A stretch of DNA of 8,630 nucleotides from Actinomycetes bacterium (lineage in GTDB: Bacteria > Actinomycetota > Actinomycetes > Mycobacteriales > Micromonosporaceae), in NCBI GenBank assembly GCA_023437285.1, contig JAEZGP010000769.1, positions 1-8,630 of the forward strand, given 5' to 3'. Below, in pieces: positions 1-5,890 of this stretch; position 1 is the stretch's first letter; each line of letters opens with the position of its first letter. The notes under the pieces were generated by a model. That model searched no databases, had not been told where the DNA came from, and was given only the letters and a program-made list of their open reading frames with translations. The position numbers and the translations under genes were made by a program.

Positions 1-33
1 CCACCACCCCGACCGCCGCCAGGGACCTCTCAC
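1..33 (-). CDS. Possible 5' end of a divergent leftward gene (partial)
   Basis: On the minus strand a GTG at 33-31 is preceded by a purine-rich tract (complement of 42-53). It contains GGAGG at 48-44, 10 bases from the GTG, which is a good actinobacterial ribosome binding site. The frame stays open to the window edge and would begin V-R-G-P-W-R-R-S-G-W. Only eleven codons are visible, so no family can be named. If real, the gene is divergent from the LytS kinase and the two share the roughly 100 bases between them. The purine tract could also be chance. Confidence 0.3.
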   Translation of the reverse strand, partial: MRGPWRRSGWW

Positions 34-59
34 CGAAGCTTCTCCTCCCTCCCGAGCTG

Positions 60-95
60 GGCGCGGTCCGCGGACGATCTCCGCCGGACCGCGCC
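60..95. promoter_or_regulatory. Strong inverted repeat upstream of the LytS kinase
   Basis: GGCGCGGTCCG (60-70) and CGGACCGCGCC (85-95) are perfect 11-base inverted repeats. The loop can form four more pairs (71-74 with 80-83). There is only a short, weak T-rich run after it (CTTATT, 99-104). It could be a terminator for a gene left of the window. If the leftward gene at 33 is real, it is instead a dyad in a divergent promoter region or a 5' leader structure. The sequence does not decide between these. Confidence 0.5.
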
Positions 96-138
96 CCGCT
101 TATTCCCACCGACGTAGTTGACGGGCCAGGATGCACGG

Positions 139-1353
139 GTGAAGGCCAACGTCTCGGCCGCCGTGGCGGTGCTCATCCTGCTGGTGGCGCTCGGCGCCGC
201 CGTCTACGCCGTGGCGCGTCAGCGCGGCCGGCGGGTCATCGCCACGGCCGGCCAGCGAGCCACCTACGAGGTCCTGCACACGGCCGGGTTGGCGGCCGAA
301 CCGCTGCGCGCCGGACTGTCCGCGGCGACGGCCGGCAAGGCCGTACGTCACCTGCGTACGCTCATCGGTTCGTCGGGGTTGGCGATCGCCGGCCGCGACG
401 GGCTGCTCGCCTACGACGGTGCCGACGACCACCACCGCGACCAGTTGGAGGCCGCGGCGCGCCGTGCCGTGGACACCGGCCGGTCCAACGTGATGAGCGC
501 CCGCGACCTGCGTTGCGACCAGATCGACTGCGCCGTACGCGGGGCGGTGGTCGTCGCGCTCGCGTTGCCCGACAGCGCAGCGGTCGAGGGCGCCCTCGTG
601 GCCGTCACCGACCGGTCGGTCATGCCCGGCATGGTCCGCGCCGCGCTGGAGACCGGTCGGTGGGCGGCCACCCAGCTGGCGCTCGCCGAGCTGGACTCGT
701 CGCGGGCCCGGCTCGCCCGCGCCGAGCTGCGGGCCCTGCGGGCCCAGATCAGCCCGCACTTCGTTTACAACGCGCTGACCGCGATCGGTTCGTTCGTGCG
801 CACCGACCCCGAGCGGGCCCGGGAGCTGATCCTGGAGTTCGCCGAGTTCACCCGCTACAGCTTCCGGTCGCACGGGGAGTACACGACGCTGGCGGAGGAG
901 CTGCGCTCGATCGACCGGTACCTGACGATCGAGCGGGCCCGCTTCGGCGAGCGGCTCCAGGTGCGGTTGCAGGTCGCACCGGAGGTGTTGCCGGTGGGCC
1001 TGCCGTTCCTGTGCCTGCAACCGCTGGTCGAGAACGCCGTCCGGCACGGGGTCTCGCCCAAGCCGGGCGTCGGCACGGTCAGCATCGTCGCCCGCGACGC
1101 CGGCGCCGAGTGCGTGATCACGGTCGAGGACGACGGTGTGGGCATGGACCCGCAGGTGCTCGCCCGGGCGGTTGACGCCGACGAACCGGACGCCGGCCAG
1201 CACGTCGGTCTCTCCAATGTCGACGAGCGGCTGCGCTCCGTCTTCGGCGACGGCTTCGGCCTGGTCGTCGAGACCGCCCCCGGCGCCGGCACCAAGATCA
1301 GCATGCGGGTGCCCAAGTTCCGCCCCGACGTCCACCCCGCCCGGGCGACCTGA
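139..1353 (+). CDS. LytS-type sensor histidine kinase (membrane anchor, GAF-like domain, His_kinase, HATPase)
   Basis: A membrane-anchored sensor kinase of the LytS/BtsS (PF06580) type. Its predicted partner is a LytTR regulator, most likely the one at 6002-6790. From the GTG at 139 it has 404 residues: one N-terminal membrane helix (about 4-25), a GAF-like sensor region (about 45-185), a helical linker, and the phospho-acceptor motif QISPHFVYN with His207. The ATPase follows, with LVENAVRHG (Asn299), EDDGVGM (330-336) and GLSNVDERL (357-365). All catalytic boxes are intact. The sensor region carries a Cys pair, C126-x4-C131. GTG 139 was chosen because AGG at 128-130 sits 8 bases upstream. 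A TTG at 118 (411 residues) is in frame but lacks a ribosome site, and an in-frame TAG at 115-117 blocks anything longer. The gene meets the convergent Rpn-like gene 6 bases after its stop, with no terminator between. Confidence 0.93.
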   Translation: MKANVSAAVAVLILLVALGAAVYAVARQRGRRVIATAGQRATYEVLHTAGLAAEPLRAGLSAATAGKAVRHLRTLIGSSGLAIAGRDGLLAYDGADDHHRDQLEAAARRAVDTGRSNVMSARDLRCDQIDCAVRGAVVVALALPDSAAVEGALVAVTDRSVMPGMVRAALETGRWAATQLALAELDSSRARLARAELRALRAQISPHFVYNALTAIGSFVRTDPERARELILEFAEFTRYSFRSHGEYTTLAEELRSIDRYLTIERARFGERLQVRLQVAPEVLPVGLPFLCLQPLVENAVRHGVSPKPGVGTVSIVARDAGAECVITVEDDGVGMDPQVLARAVDADEPDAGQHVGLSNVDERLRSVFGDGFGLVVETAPGAGTKISMRVPKFRPDVHPARAT

Positions 1354-1359
1354 CGAGGT

Positions 1360-1719
1360 TCAGGCGAACAGCTCGTCGACGCTCATGGCCGTCGTCGCGC
1401 GGCGGATCCACCGCTCCAGCTGGGCAACGTCGGTGCACGCCATGATGAGAGCGCGGGCGTCGGAGGACACCTCGATGCCGCGGGCATCCAGCACGGTGAG
1501 CAACGATCGTGCCTCACCCTCGGCGCGGCCCTCAGCACGTCCCTCGATCCGCCCTTCGATGCGGCCCTCGGTGAGGCCCTCTATGCGACCTTCCGTACGG
1601 CCTTCGGTGCGGCCCTGCTCGAGGCCTTCCTCCAGGCCGAGCTCGCGCCCTTCCTTGCGCCCCTGCATGACGAACTTGCGGACAAGTTCGCTCTGGTATT
1701 CGCGGACGCGGGTCGCCAT
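1360..1719 (-). CDS. Candidate internal gene: C-terminal Rpn product (Rpn-S-like), 119 aa
   Basis: An in-frame ATG at 1719-1717 (Met211 of the long protein) is preceded by GGAGG (1729-1725) with a 5-base spacer, the best ribosome site among the starts in this window. It would yield 119 residues lacking all nuclease residues but keeping the xEGR repeats and helical tail. The codons forming the site (TTG GAG GAC CTT, coding LEDL) include TTG and CTT, which are uncommon in such GC-rich coding sequence. E. coli Rpn proteins are known to encode a short C-terminal product from an internal start that inhibits the full-length toxic nuclease. Here the same role is inferred by layout only. The LxxLM segment may instead be conserved for protein reasons, with the ribosome site accidental. 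Confidence 0.45.
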   Translation of the reverse strand: MATRVREYQSELVRKFVMQGRKEGRELGLEEGLEQGRTEGRTEGRIEGLTEGRIEGRIEGRAEGRAEGEARSLLTVLDARGIEVSSDARALIMACTDVAQLERWIRRATTAMSVDELFA

Positions 1720-2349
1720 AAGGTCCTCCAAGGTCTGGCGGGCGGCCGCGCTCAACGCCTCGGCCACGATGTCAGAATACAGGGTCGTGCGGTCACCATC
1801 GACGCTCTCGAGCACCGTGAGCAGTGCGTTTGCGATCTCTGGGAACCTCGGGTCGTCGCCGTGCGCCATCGCCGACAGCACGGCGAGTTCCGGCGTGTTC
1901 ACGGCCTGTGTCGCGTCGGTCACGACCGGCACCCGGTCCGGGCCGAGCACCAGGGGCGCCAGCGTGAAGCCGGGATGGCCCAGCTCGATCGGCGTGCCGC
2001 ACCACACGGTCTTCGCGAGGTCGGGACAGACGACCAGCAGGACGGTCGGGCAGTGCAGGCGGGCCCGCAACGTGGTGACGTAGACCGGCCAGCTCCACCG
2101 TTTTTCCTTGTCACGGCCCAGTTGCACCTCCACGATGACCGCGAGGACCGGCGCCCCCGACTCGGTCAGCACCGCGACGGCGTCGGCCCGGTACTGGGTC
2201 GGCGCGAGGTCCGCGTAGTCGCCCGGCTCGATCCGGGTCCCGTCATGCGGTGGCAGTTCGACACCGAGCGCTCTGGTCAGGAGTTCCGGGGCCAGCGACG
2301 GTCGGTGCCGGAACAGCTCGATGAGCGCTTCGTGGAGGGTTGAGGGCAT
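1360..2349 (-). CDS. PD-(D/E)XK, Rpn/YhgA-like nuclease family protein with xEGR repeats
   Basis: A 329-residue protein of a family common in actinomycetes, recognisable by its opening MPSTLHEALIELFRHRP. The core resembles the PD-(D/E)XK fold of Rpn (recombination-promoting nuclease/putative transposase) proteins. Asp56 (RADAV) is followed by IVEVQ with Glu74 and Gln76, matching the D...ExQ pattern of Rpn/YhgA. DNA cleavage is inferred from this and not proven. The middle (about 150-225) is helical. Residues about 228-280 are a run of xEGR/xEGL repeats, and a helical tail ends in SVDELFA. ATG 2349 is preferred: it gives the family N-terminus and has a TANNNT box exactly seven bases upstream. 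An in-frame GTG at 2397 would add 16 residues but has no ribosome site. An internal ATG at 1719 has a strong one (separate entry). It lies between two regulatory systems with no functional link visible. Rpn proteins in enteric bacteria are tied to recombination and phage defence. Confidence 0.85.
   Translation of the reverse strand: MPSTLHEALIELFRHRPSLAPELLTRALGVELPPHDGTRIEPGDYADLAPTQYRADAVAVLTESGAPVLAVIVEVQLGRDKEKRWSWPVYVTTLRARLHCPTVLLVVCPDLAKTVWCGTPIELGHPGFTLAPLVLGPDRVPVVTDATQAVNTPELAVLSAMAHGDDPRFPEIANALLTVLESVDGDRTTLYSDIVAEALSAAARQTLEDLMATRVREYQSELVRKFVMQGRKEGRELGLEEGLEQGRTEGRTEGRIEGLTEGRIEGRIEGRAEGRAEGEARSLLTVLDARGIEVSSDARALIMACTDVAQLERWIRRATTAMSVDELFA
1510..1632 (-). repeat. xEGR tandem repeat region inside the Rpn-like gene
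   Basis: The DNA is an imperfect tandem array of about 12 bases per unit, coding a four-residue period (EGR-T/I/A, once EGL) at residues about 240-280 of the 329-residue protein. More degenerate units extend upstream to about position 1665. The low-complexity, charged, Gly-spaced helix probably acts as a linker or oligomerisation segment. Such arrays change length by slippage, so repeat number may differ between strains. Confidence 0.85.
1720..1779 (-). promoter_or_regulatory. Candidate internal promoter and ribosome site for the short Rpn product
   Basis: On the minus strand TATTCT at 1779-1774 fits the actinobacterial TANNNT -10 box and is an AT-rich island within the coding sequence. The -35 region is poor (TCGATG with a 17-base spacer). 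Transcription would start near 1767, giving a leader of about 48 bases ending in GGAGG (1729-1725) before ATG 1719. The ribosome site is clear. The promoter is tentative. Confidence 0.3.
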
Positions 2350-2356
2350 GCGAGCG

Positions 2357-2387
2357 AAGCTATTGGATGCGTGCTTTGGGTCGTCAA
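2357..2387 (-). promoter_or_regulatory. Leaderless promoter of the Rpn-like gene
   Basis: On the minus strand TTGACG (2387-2382) and TAGCTT (2362-2357) form -35 and -10 boxes with a 19-base spacer. The -10 box ends seven bases before ATG 2349, so the transcript would begin at or next to the A of the start codon. This is the usual signature of leaderless mRNA in actinobacteria. No Shine-Dalgarno is present, consistent with leaderless translation. Confidence 0.55.
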
Positions 2388-2395
2388 CGCTTGTC

Positions 2396-2407
2396 ACCCG
2401 ATCGGGT
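2396..2407. promoter_or_regulatory. 12-base perfect palindrome upstream of the Rpn promoter
   Basis: ACCCGATCGGGT is a perfect palindrome lying just upstream of the predicted -35 box and 7 bases beyond the stop of the NarL-type regulator gene. Partial flanking symmetry (AACGCT to the left, AGCGCTT to the right) extends it. It could be an operator of the Rpn promoter or a weak terminator for the regulator gene. The 4-base loop, the short stem and the lack of a T run favour a protein-binding dyad. Confidence 0.35.
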
Positions 2408-2414
2408 TAGCGCT

Positions 2415-3065
2415 TCAGGCGAGGTCGGCGTCGTGGACGAGGAGGGCGATCTGCACGCGGTTGTTCAGGTCGAGTTTGGTGAGCAGGCGCGACACGTACG
2501 CCTTCACCGTCGCCACCGACATGAACAGCTCCGTGGCGATCTCGGCGTTGGAGCAACCCCGGCCCACCGCGAGCGCCACCTCGCGCTCGCGCGGGCTCAG
2601 CGTCGCCAGTTGGCGCAGTGCCCGGTGGCGGCGCTCGTCGCCGCCACTGCTCACCACGTGCGTGATGAGCTGCCGGGTGACCGTGGGGGACAGGGTCGCC
2701 TCGCCGGCCGCGACGCGGCGGATGGCGGCCACGATCTCGGTGGGCGGGGTGTCCTTGAGCAGGAAGCCGCTCGCGCCGGCCCGCAACGCGCGCAGCACGT
2801 ACTGGTCGATGTCGAAGGTGGTGAGGACGAGCACCTCGGGCGCGTCCGGGGCCGCACGCAGCGCGGACGTCGCGGCCAGGCCATCGACGCGCGGCATGCG
2901 GATGTCCATGAGGACCACGTGGGGCGCGCAGGCGCGCACCGCGGCGGGGACCTCGTCGCCGTCGGCCGCCTCGCCGACCACCGCGAGGTCCGGCGTACCG
3001 CCGATGATCATTGAAAGGCCGGCGCGGACGAGCGGGTCGTCGTCCGCGATGAGGACGCGGATCAC
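2415..3065 (-). CDS. NarL/FixJ-family response regulator
   Basis: A 216-residue DNA-binding response regulator, the expected phosphorylation partner of the kinase encoded immediately upstream. The receiver domain (1-118) has the acidic triad DDD at 8-10, phospho-acceptor Asp54 (LMDIRMP), Thr82 and Lys104 (LLKDT). A LuxR-type helix-turn-helix occupies about 150-212, with LSPREREV, SNAEIA and SVATVKAYVSRLLTKL. All active residues are present and the length is typical. GTG 3065 was chosen because it overlaps the kinase stop codon (GTGA), implying translational coupling. A GTG at 3074 is in frame and would add three residues. The likely target is the divergent ABC exporter promoter and its own operon, by analogy with other actinobacterial kinase-regulator-ABC clusters. 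Confidence 0.93.
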   Translation of the reverse strand: MIRVLIADDDPLVRAGLSMIIGGTPDLAVVGEAADGDEVPAAVRACAPHVVLMDIRMPRVDGLAATSALRAAPDAPEVLVLTTFDIDQYVLRALRAGASGFLLKDTPPTEIVAAIRRVAAGEATLSPTVTRQLITHVVSSGGDERRHRALRQLATLSPREREVALAVGRGCSNAEIATELFMSVATVKAYVSRLLTKLDLNNRVQIALLVHDADLA

Positions 3066-4315
3066 GTCGGCCACGGCAACCAGGCCTGTACGCGGAAGTC
3101 GCCCGTCGGCGTCGTGCCATTGCGGAAGTGGCCGCCGATGAGCGTGACCCGCTCGGCGAGCCCGGCCAGGCCGGTGCCCATGCCCGGGATGCCCGACGGA
3201 TGCACCGCCGGGGGCGGGTTGCTCACCGCCATGGTCAGGCCCTCGCCCGGGCCGCCGTTGAGCTCGATGCTGACCCGCGCACCCGGGGCGTGCTTGCGCG
3301 CGTTGGTCAGCGCCTCCTGCACGAGCCGGTACGCCGTGGTGGCGATCGTGGCCGGCGCCTGGTCGCTCGCGGTGACCTCGTTGTGCACGTCGACGCGCAT
3401 GCCGGCCGACCGGCACTCGTTCACGAGGTCGGGCAGGTCGGCGAGGCGCCGTTGGGGACGCTCCCCGTCCTCCGCGGCCGCGCCGCCGTCGGCGTCGCTG
3501 TCGCGCAGCACGCCGAGCACCTCGCGCAGGTCCGACAGCGCCTGGTGCGCGCTGGCCCGGATCACGGCCGCCGCCTTCGCGACCTCCTCAGCCGGGGCGT
3601 CCGGCCGGAACTCCAGAGCCCCCGCGTGCAGGCTGAGCAGCGAGATCCGGTGCGCGAGCACGTCGTGCATGTCGCGGGCGAGCCGCGTGCGTTCCAGTTG
3701 GCGGGCCTGCGCCACGCGCAACCGCTGCTCGGCCTCCGCACGTTCGGCGCGCTCCCGCAGCGACAGCACCAACTGCCGGCGGGCCCGTACGAACAGCCCC
3801 CAGGCCAGCAACAACGCGACGATCAACACGTTGGTGATGAACGTGCCGAGCCAACCGAGGTCCTGATCGGGACGCAGCGCGTTGAACGCCGTCCCCGCCA
3901 CGACGGCGCCGGCCGCGAGCGGCGCGGAGACGGACAGCGGCCGGTGCACGACGACCGTGAACAGGACGAATCCCTGGGCGACGCCGCCGGAGACCGACAA
4001 CACCGTGACCGGCAGCGCGGCCACCGCCAGCGCTACCGGCCAGCGCCGGCGCAGCCACAGCGCGCCGCAGGAGAGCAGGCCGAGCGCGGAGTCGAGGTCC
4101 AGCAGCCACGACGGGCCGTTGAGCCCGATCCGCAACGGGTTGTCCGGCAGTGCGGCTGCCCACGACACGTAGAGCCAGAACAGCAGCGCGCCGATGAAGG
4201 CGATCGTGTCGACGGCCCAGTCCCGCGCCGACCGGCCGGGCCGTCCGCCCGACGCGCGCGCGGTCAGGCTGGCCGGCAACAGCCAGGGATGATCGGGCAC
4301 GACGGTGCTGCTCAT
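3062..4315 (-). CDS. NarL-type (HisKA_3) membrane sensor histidine kinase
   Basis: A 417-residue kinase. Five or six membrane helices lie between about residues 34 and 175, with no large extracellular domain, so it probably senses a signal in or at the membrane. A helical linker rich in Arg/Glu (178-210) leads to the HisKA_3 motif with His217 (RLARDMHDVLAHR). The ATPase has QEALTNARKHA (Asn338) and GMGTGLAGLAERV (378-390). The usual DxGxG box is replaced by VSNPPPAV, a form seen in DesK-like actinobacterial kinases, so this need not mean loss of activity. ATG 4315 is preceded by a leaderless-type -10 box. It forms an operon with the regulator through a GTGA overlap and is divergent from the ABC exporter, which it probably controls. 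Many such systems respond to cell-envelope stress or antibiotics; the signal here is unknown. Confidence 0.93.
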   Translation of the reverse strand: MSSTVVPDHPWLLPASLTARASGGRPGRSARDWAVDTIAFIGALLFWLYVSWAAALPDNPLRIGLNGPSWLLDLDSALGLLSCGALWLRRRWPVALAVAALPVTVLSVSGGVAQGFVLFTVVVHRPLSVSAPLAAGAVVAGTAFNALRPDQDLGWLGTFITNVLIVALLLAWGLFVRARRQLVLSLRERAERAEAEQRLRVAQARQLERTRLARDMHDVLAHRISLLSLHAGALEFRPDAPAEEVAKAAAVIRASAHQALSDLREVLGVLRDSDADGGAAAEDGERPQRRLADLPDLVNECRSAGMRVDVHNEVTASDQAPATIATTAYRLVQEALTNARKHAPGARVSIELNGGPGEGLTMAVSNPPPAVHPSGIPGMGTGLAGLAERVTLIGGHFRNGTTPTGDFRVQAWLPWPT

Positions 4316-4328
4316 GCCGTAAATCGTA
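4316..4328 (-). promoter_or_regulatory. Leaderless -10 element of the kinase/regulator operon
   Basis: TACGAT on the minus strand (4328-4323) fits TANNNT and ends seven bases before ATG 4315, the same geometry as at the Rpn gene. No good -35 box is visible at 17-19 bases (GTGTCC is the nearest candidate). This suggests a weak or activator-dependent promoter. Confidence 0.5.
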
Positions 4329-4352
4329 GGGAGGGCCGCGCGGCGCGGACAC

Positions 4353-4368
4353 CTACCAAAGTCGATAG
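4353..4368. promoter_or_regulatory. Candidate response-regulator operator in the divergent region
   Basis: CTACCAAAGTCGATAG is an imperfect palindrome (outer CTA/TAG, 10 of 16 positions symmetric). It sits just upstream of the -35 position of the leftward kinase promoter and between the two divergent operons. It is the most AT-rich, symmetric stretch of the 131-base intergenic region. Position and symmetry suit a dimeric NarL-type regulator; the assignment is inference. Confidence 0.3.
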
Positions 4369-4446
4369 TGACCGCGACCTCGGTCGGCGCGGCGCTAGAC
4401 CGACAGCCGCAGCGGCGGGGCCGCCCGCGCGGCGACGCTGATCCGC

Positions 4447-5163
4447 ATGATTGAGATAACCCACCTGACCAAGAAGTACGCCGGACGAGCGGTCGTCGAC
4501 GACGTCTCGTTCACGTGCCGCCCCGGCACCGTCACCGGGTTCCTGGGTCCCAACGGCTCCGGCAAGTCGACCACGCTGCGCATGCTGTGCGGCCTGACGC
4601 CCCTGTCGGCCGGGTCGGCGACCGTACTCGGCGGGGCGTACCGGGACCTGCCCAACCCCGCGCGGCGGGTGGGCGTGCTGCTCGACGCCTCTGCCCAGCA
4701 CGGCGGGCGGACCGGACGGGAGGCGCTCACCCTGGCCTGCCTCACCGTCGGCGTGCCGCGCGGCCGGGTGGCCGAACTCTTCGCCCAGGTCGGACTCGAC
4801 GAGCGCGCCGCGCGCAAGCGCGTACGGGCGTACTCCCTGGGCATGCGCCAGCGGCTCGGCCTGGCCGTGGCCCTGCTCGGCGAGCCCGAGGTGCTCATCC
4901 TCGACGAGCCCGCCAACGGCCTCGACCCCGAGGGCATCGCCTGGATGCGCAAGCTGCTGCGCGGCTTCGCCGACCGGGGCGGCACGGTGCTGCTGTCGTC
5001 GCACCTGCTCGGCGAGGTGCAGGCCGTCGCCGACCAGGTCGTCCTCATCCACCACGGCCGGGTCGTCCAGCAGGGCCAGACCGCCGACCTGGTCGCCGGC
5101 GGCCGCTCGCTGGAGGACCTCTTCCTCACCCACACCGCGTCCGGAACGGAGACCACCCCATGA
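4447..5163 (+). CDS. ABC-2 type exporter, ATP-binding subunit
   Basis: A 238-residue cytoplasmic ATPase that powers the permease encoded next to it. It has Walker A GPNGSGKST (34-42), ABC signature YSLGMRQ (129-135), Walker B VLILDEP (149-155), D-loop NGLD (157-160) and switch His186 (SSHLLGE). The Q-loop region reads GVLLDASAQHGGRTG without the usual glutamine, as in BcrA/drug-exporter ATPases of actinomycetes. The start MIEITHLTKKY is the normal family opening, although no clear Shine-Dalgarno precedes it. The gene is divergent from the NarL-type kinase, so that pair probably regulates it. The substrate is unknown; peptides, antibiotics or lipids are typical for the family. Confidence 0.95.
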   Translation: MIEITHLTKKYAGRAVVDDVSFTCRPGTVTGFLGPNGSGKSTTLRMLCGLTPLSAGSATVLGGAYRDLPNPARRVGVLLDASAQHGGRTGREALTLACLTVGVPRGRVAELFAQVGLDERAARKRVRAYSLGMRQRLGLAVALLGEPEVLILDEPANGLDPEGIAWMRKLLRGFADRGGTVLLSSHLLGEVQAVADQVVLIHHGRVVQQGQTADLVAGGRSLEDLFLTHTASGTETTP

Positions 5164-5888
5164 GCGACACCGCCCCGTCGCTGGGCCGCCTCACCGTCGT
5201 TGAGCTGCGTAAGCTCGTCGACACCCGGTCGGGGCGCTGGCTGCTCATCACCATCGCCGCCCTCGCGGCCGTCATCGCCACGCTTCAGGCGATCTTTTCT
5301 GAGCCGGCCGACCGTACGTTCGCCAACTTCTACTTCGTGTCGGTGCTGCCCATCGCGCTGCTGTTGCCCGTACTCGGGATTCTGCTCGTCACTAGCGAGT
5401 GGTCGCAGCGGACCGCGCTGACCACGTTCACCCTGGTCCCGAAGCGGCATCGGGTCGCGGCAGCCAAGGTAACCGTCGCGGTGATCGCGTCGGTCGCCGC
5501 CGTGCCGGCGAGCCTCGCGGTGGCCACCGCCGCGACGGCCGTGTCCGGCGGCGAGTGGACGTTCCCAGCGGAGGTGCTCTGGGGCACCGCGCTGGCGCAC
5601 GCGGTCGGCGTGCTCATGGGCGTGGGGTTCGGCATGGTCCTGCTCAACAGCCCGCTGGCCATCGTGACCTACCTCGTGCTGCCGACGTTGTGGACCATTC
5701 TGGGCGCCTCCATAACGTCGCTGAAGAAGATCGCGGAGTGGCTGGACACGAGCATCACGACCGCGCCGCTGTTCGAGCCGGACATGACCGGCGGCCAGTG
5801 GGCCCGGCTCGGCGTCTCCGTGGCGGTCTGGGTCCTCATCCCGCTGGTCGCGGGGATGATCCGCATCAACACCCGCGAAGTCGCCTGA
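5160..5888 (+). CDS. ABC-2 type exporter, membrane permease subunit
   Basis: A 242-residue integral membrane protein with about six helices (near 27-45, 57-78, 104-127, 143-163, 165-183 and 217-235). The N-terminal ELRKLVDTRSGRW coupling segment and the SEWSQRTALTTFTLVPKRHR loop (79-98) are hallmarks of actinobacterial ABC-2 permeases. The ATG overlaps the ATPase stop (ATGA), so the two subunits are translationally coupled. The exporter would act as a dimer of each subunit. A long hairpin follows three bases after the stop. Confidence 0.92.
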   Translation: MSDTAPSLGRLTVVELRKLVDTRSGRWLLITIAALAAVIATLQAIFSEPADRTFANFYFVSVLPIALLLPVLGILLVTSEWSQRTALTTFTLVPKRHRVAAAKVTVAVIASVAAVPASLAVATAATAVSGGEWTFPAEVLWGTALAHAVGVLMGVGFGMVLLNSPLAIVTYLVLPTLWTILGASITSLKKIAEWLDTSITTAPLFEPDMTGGQWARLGVSVAVWVLIPLVAGMIRINTREVA

Positions 5889-5890
5889 CG

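Noticed and set aside
100..1335. Long minus-strand open frame opposite the LytS kinase
   Set aside because: Its translation is low-complexity Arg/Gly/Asp-rich with no family features, and the other strand carries a complete kinase with all motifs. It is an antisense artefact of high GC.
1510..1665. Tandem repeats as a CRISPR array
   Set aside because: The units are about 12 bases, contiguous and imperfect, without spacers, and they code an in-frame xEGR protein repeat.
2415..3416. Longer version of the NarL-type regulator starting at 3416
   Set aside because: The extra N-terminal part overlaps the kinase coding region out of frame and is not receiver-like. The GTG at 3065, overlapping the kinase stop, gives the normal domain start.
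3128..4441. 437-codon plus-strand open frame opposite the NarL-type kinase
   Set aside because: It is antisense to a kinase with intact H and N boxes; the translation is low-complexity.
5884..5890. CCTGACG shared with 1349-1355 as insertion-boundary direct repeats of the 4.6-kb block
   Set aside because: Both copies are seven-base stop-codon contexts following a common final codon; such matches are expected by chance in this base composition.
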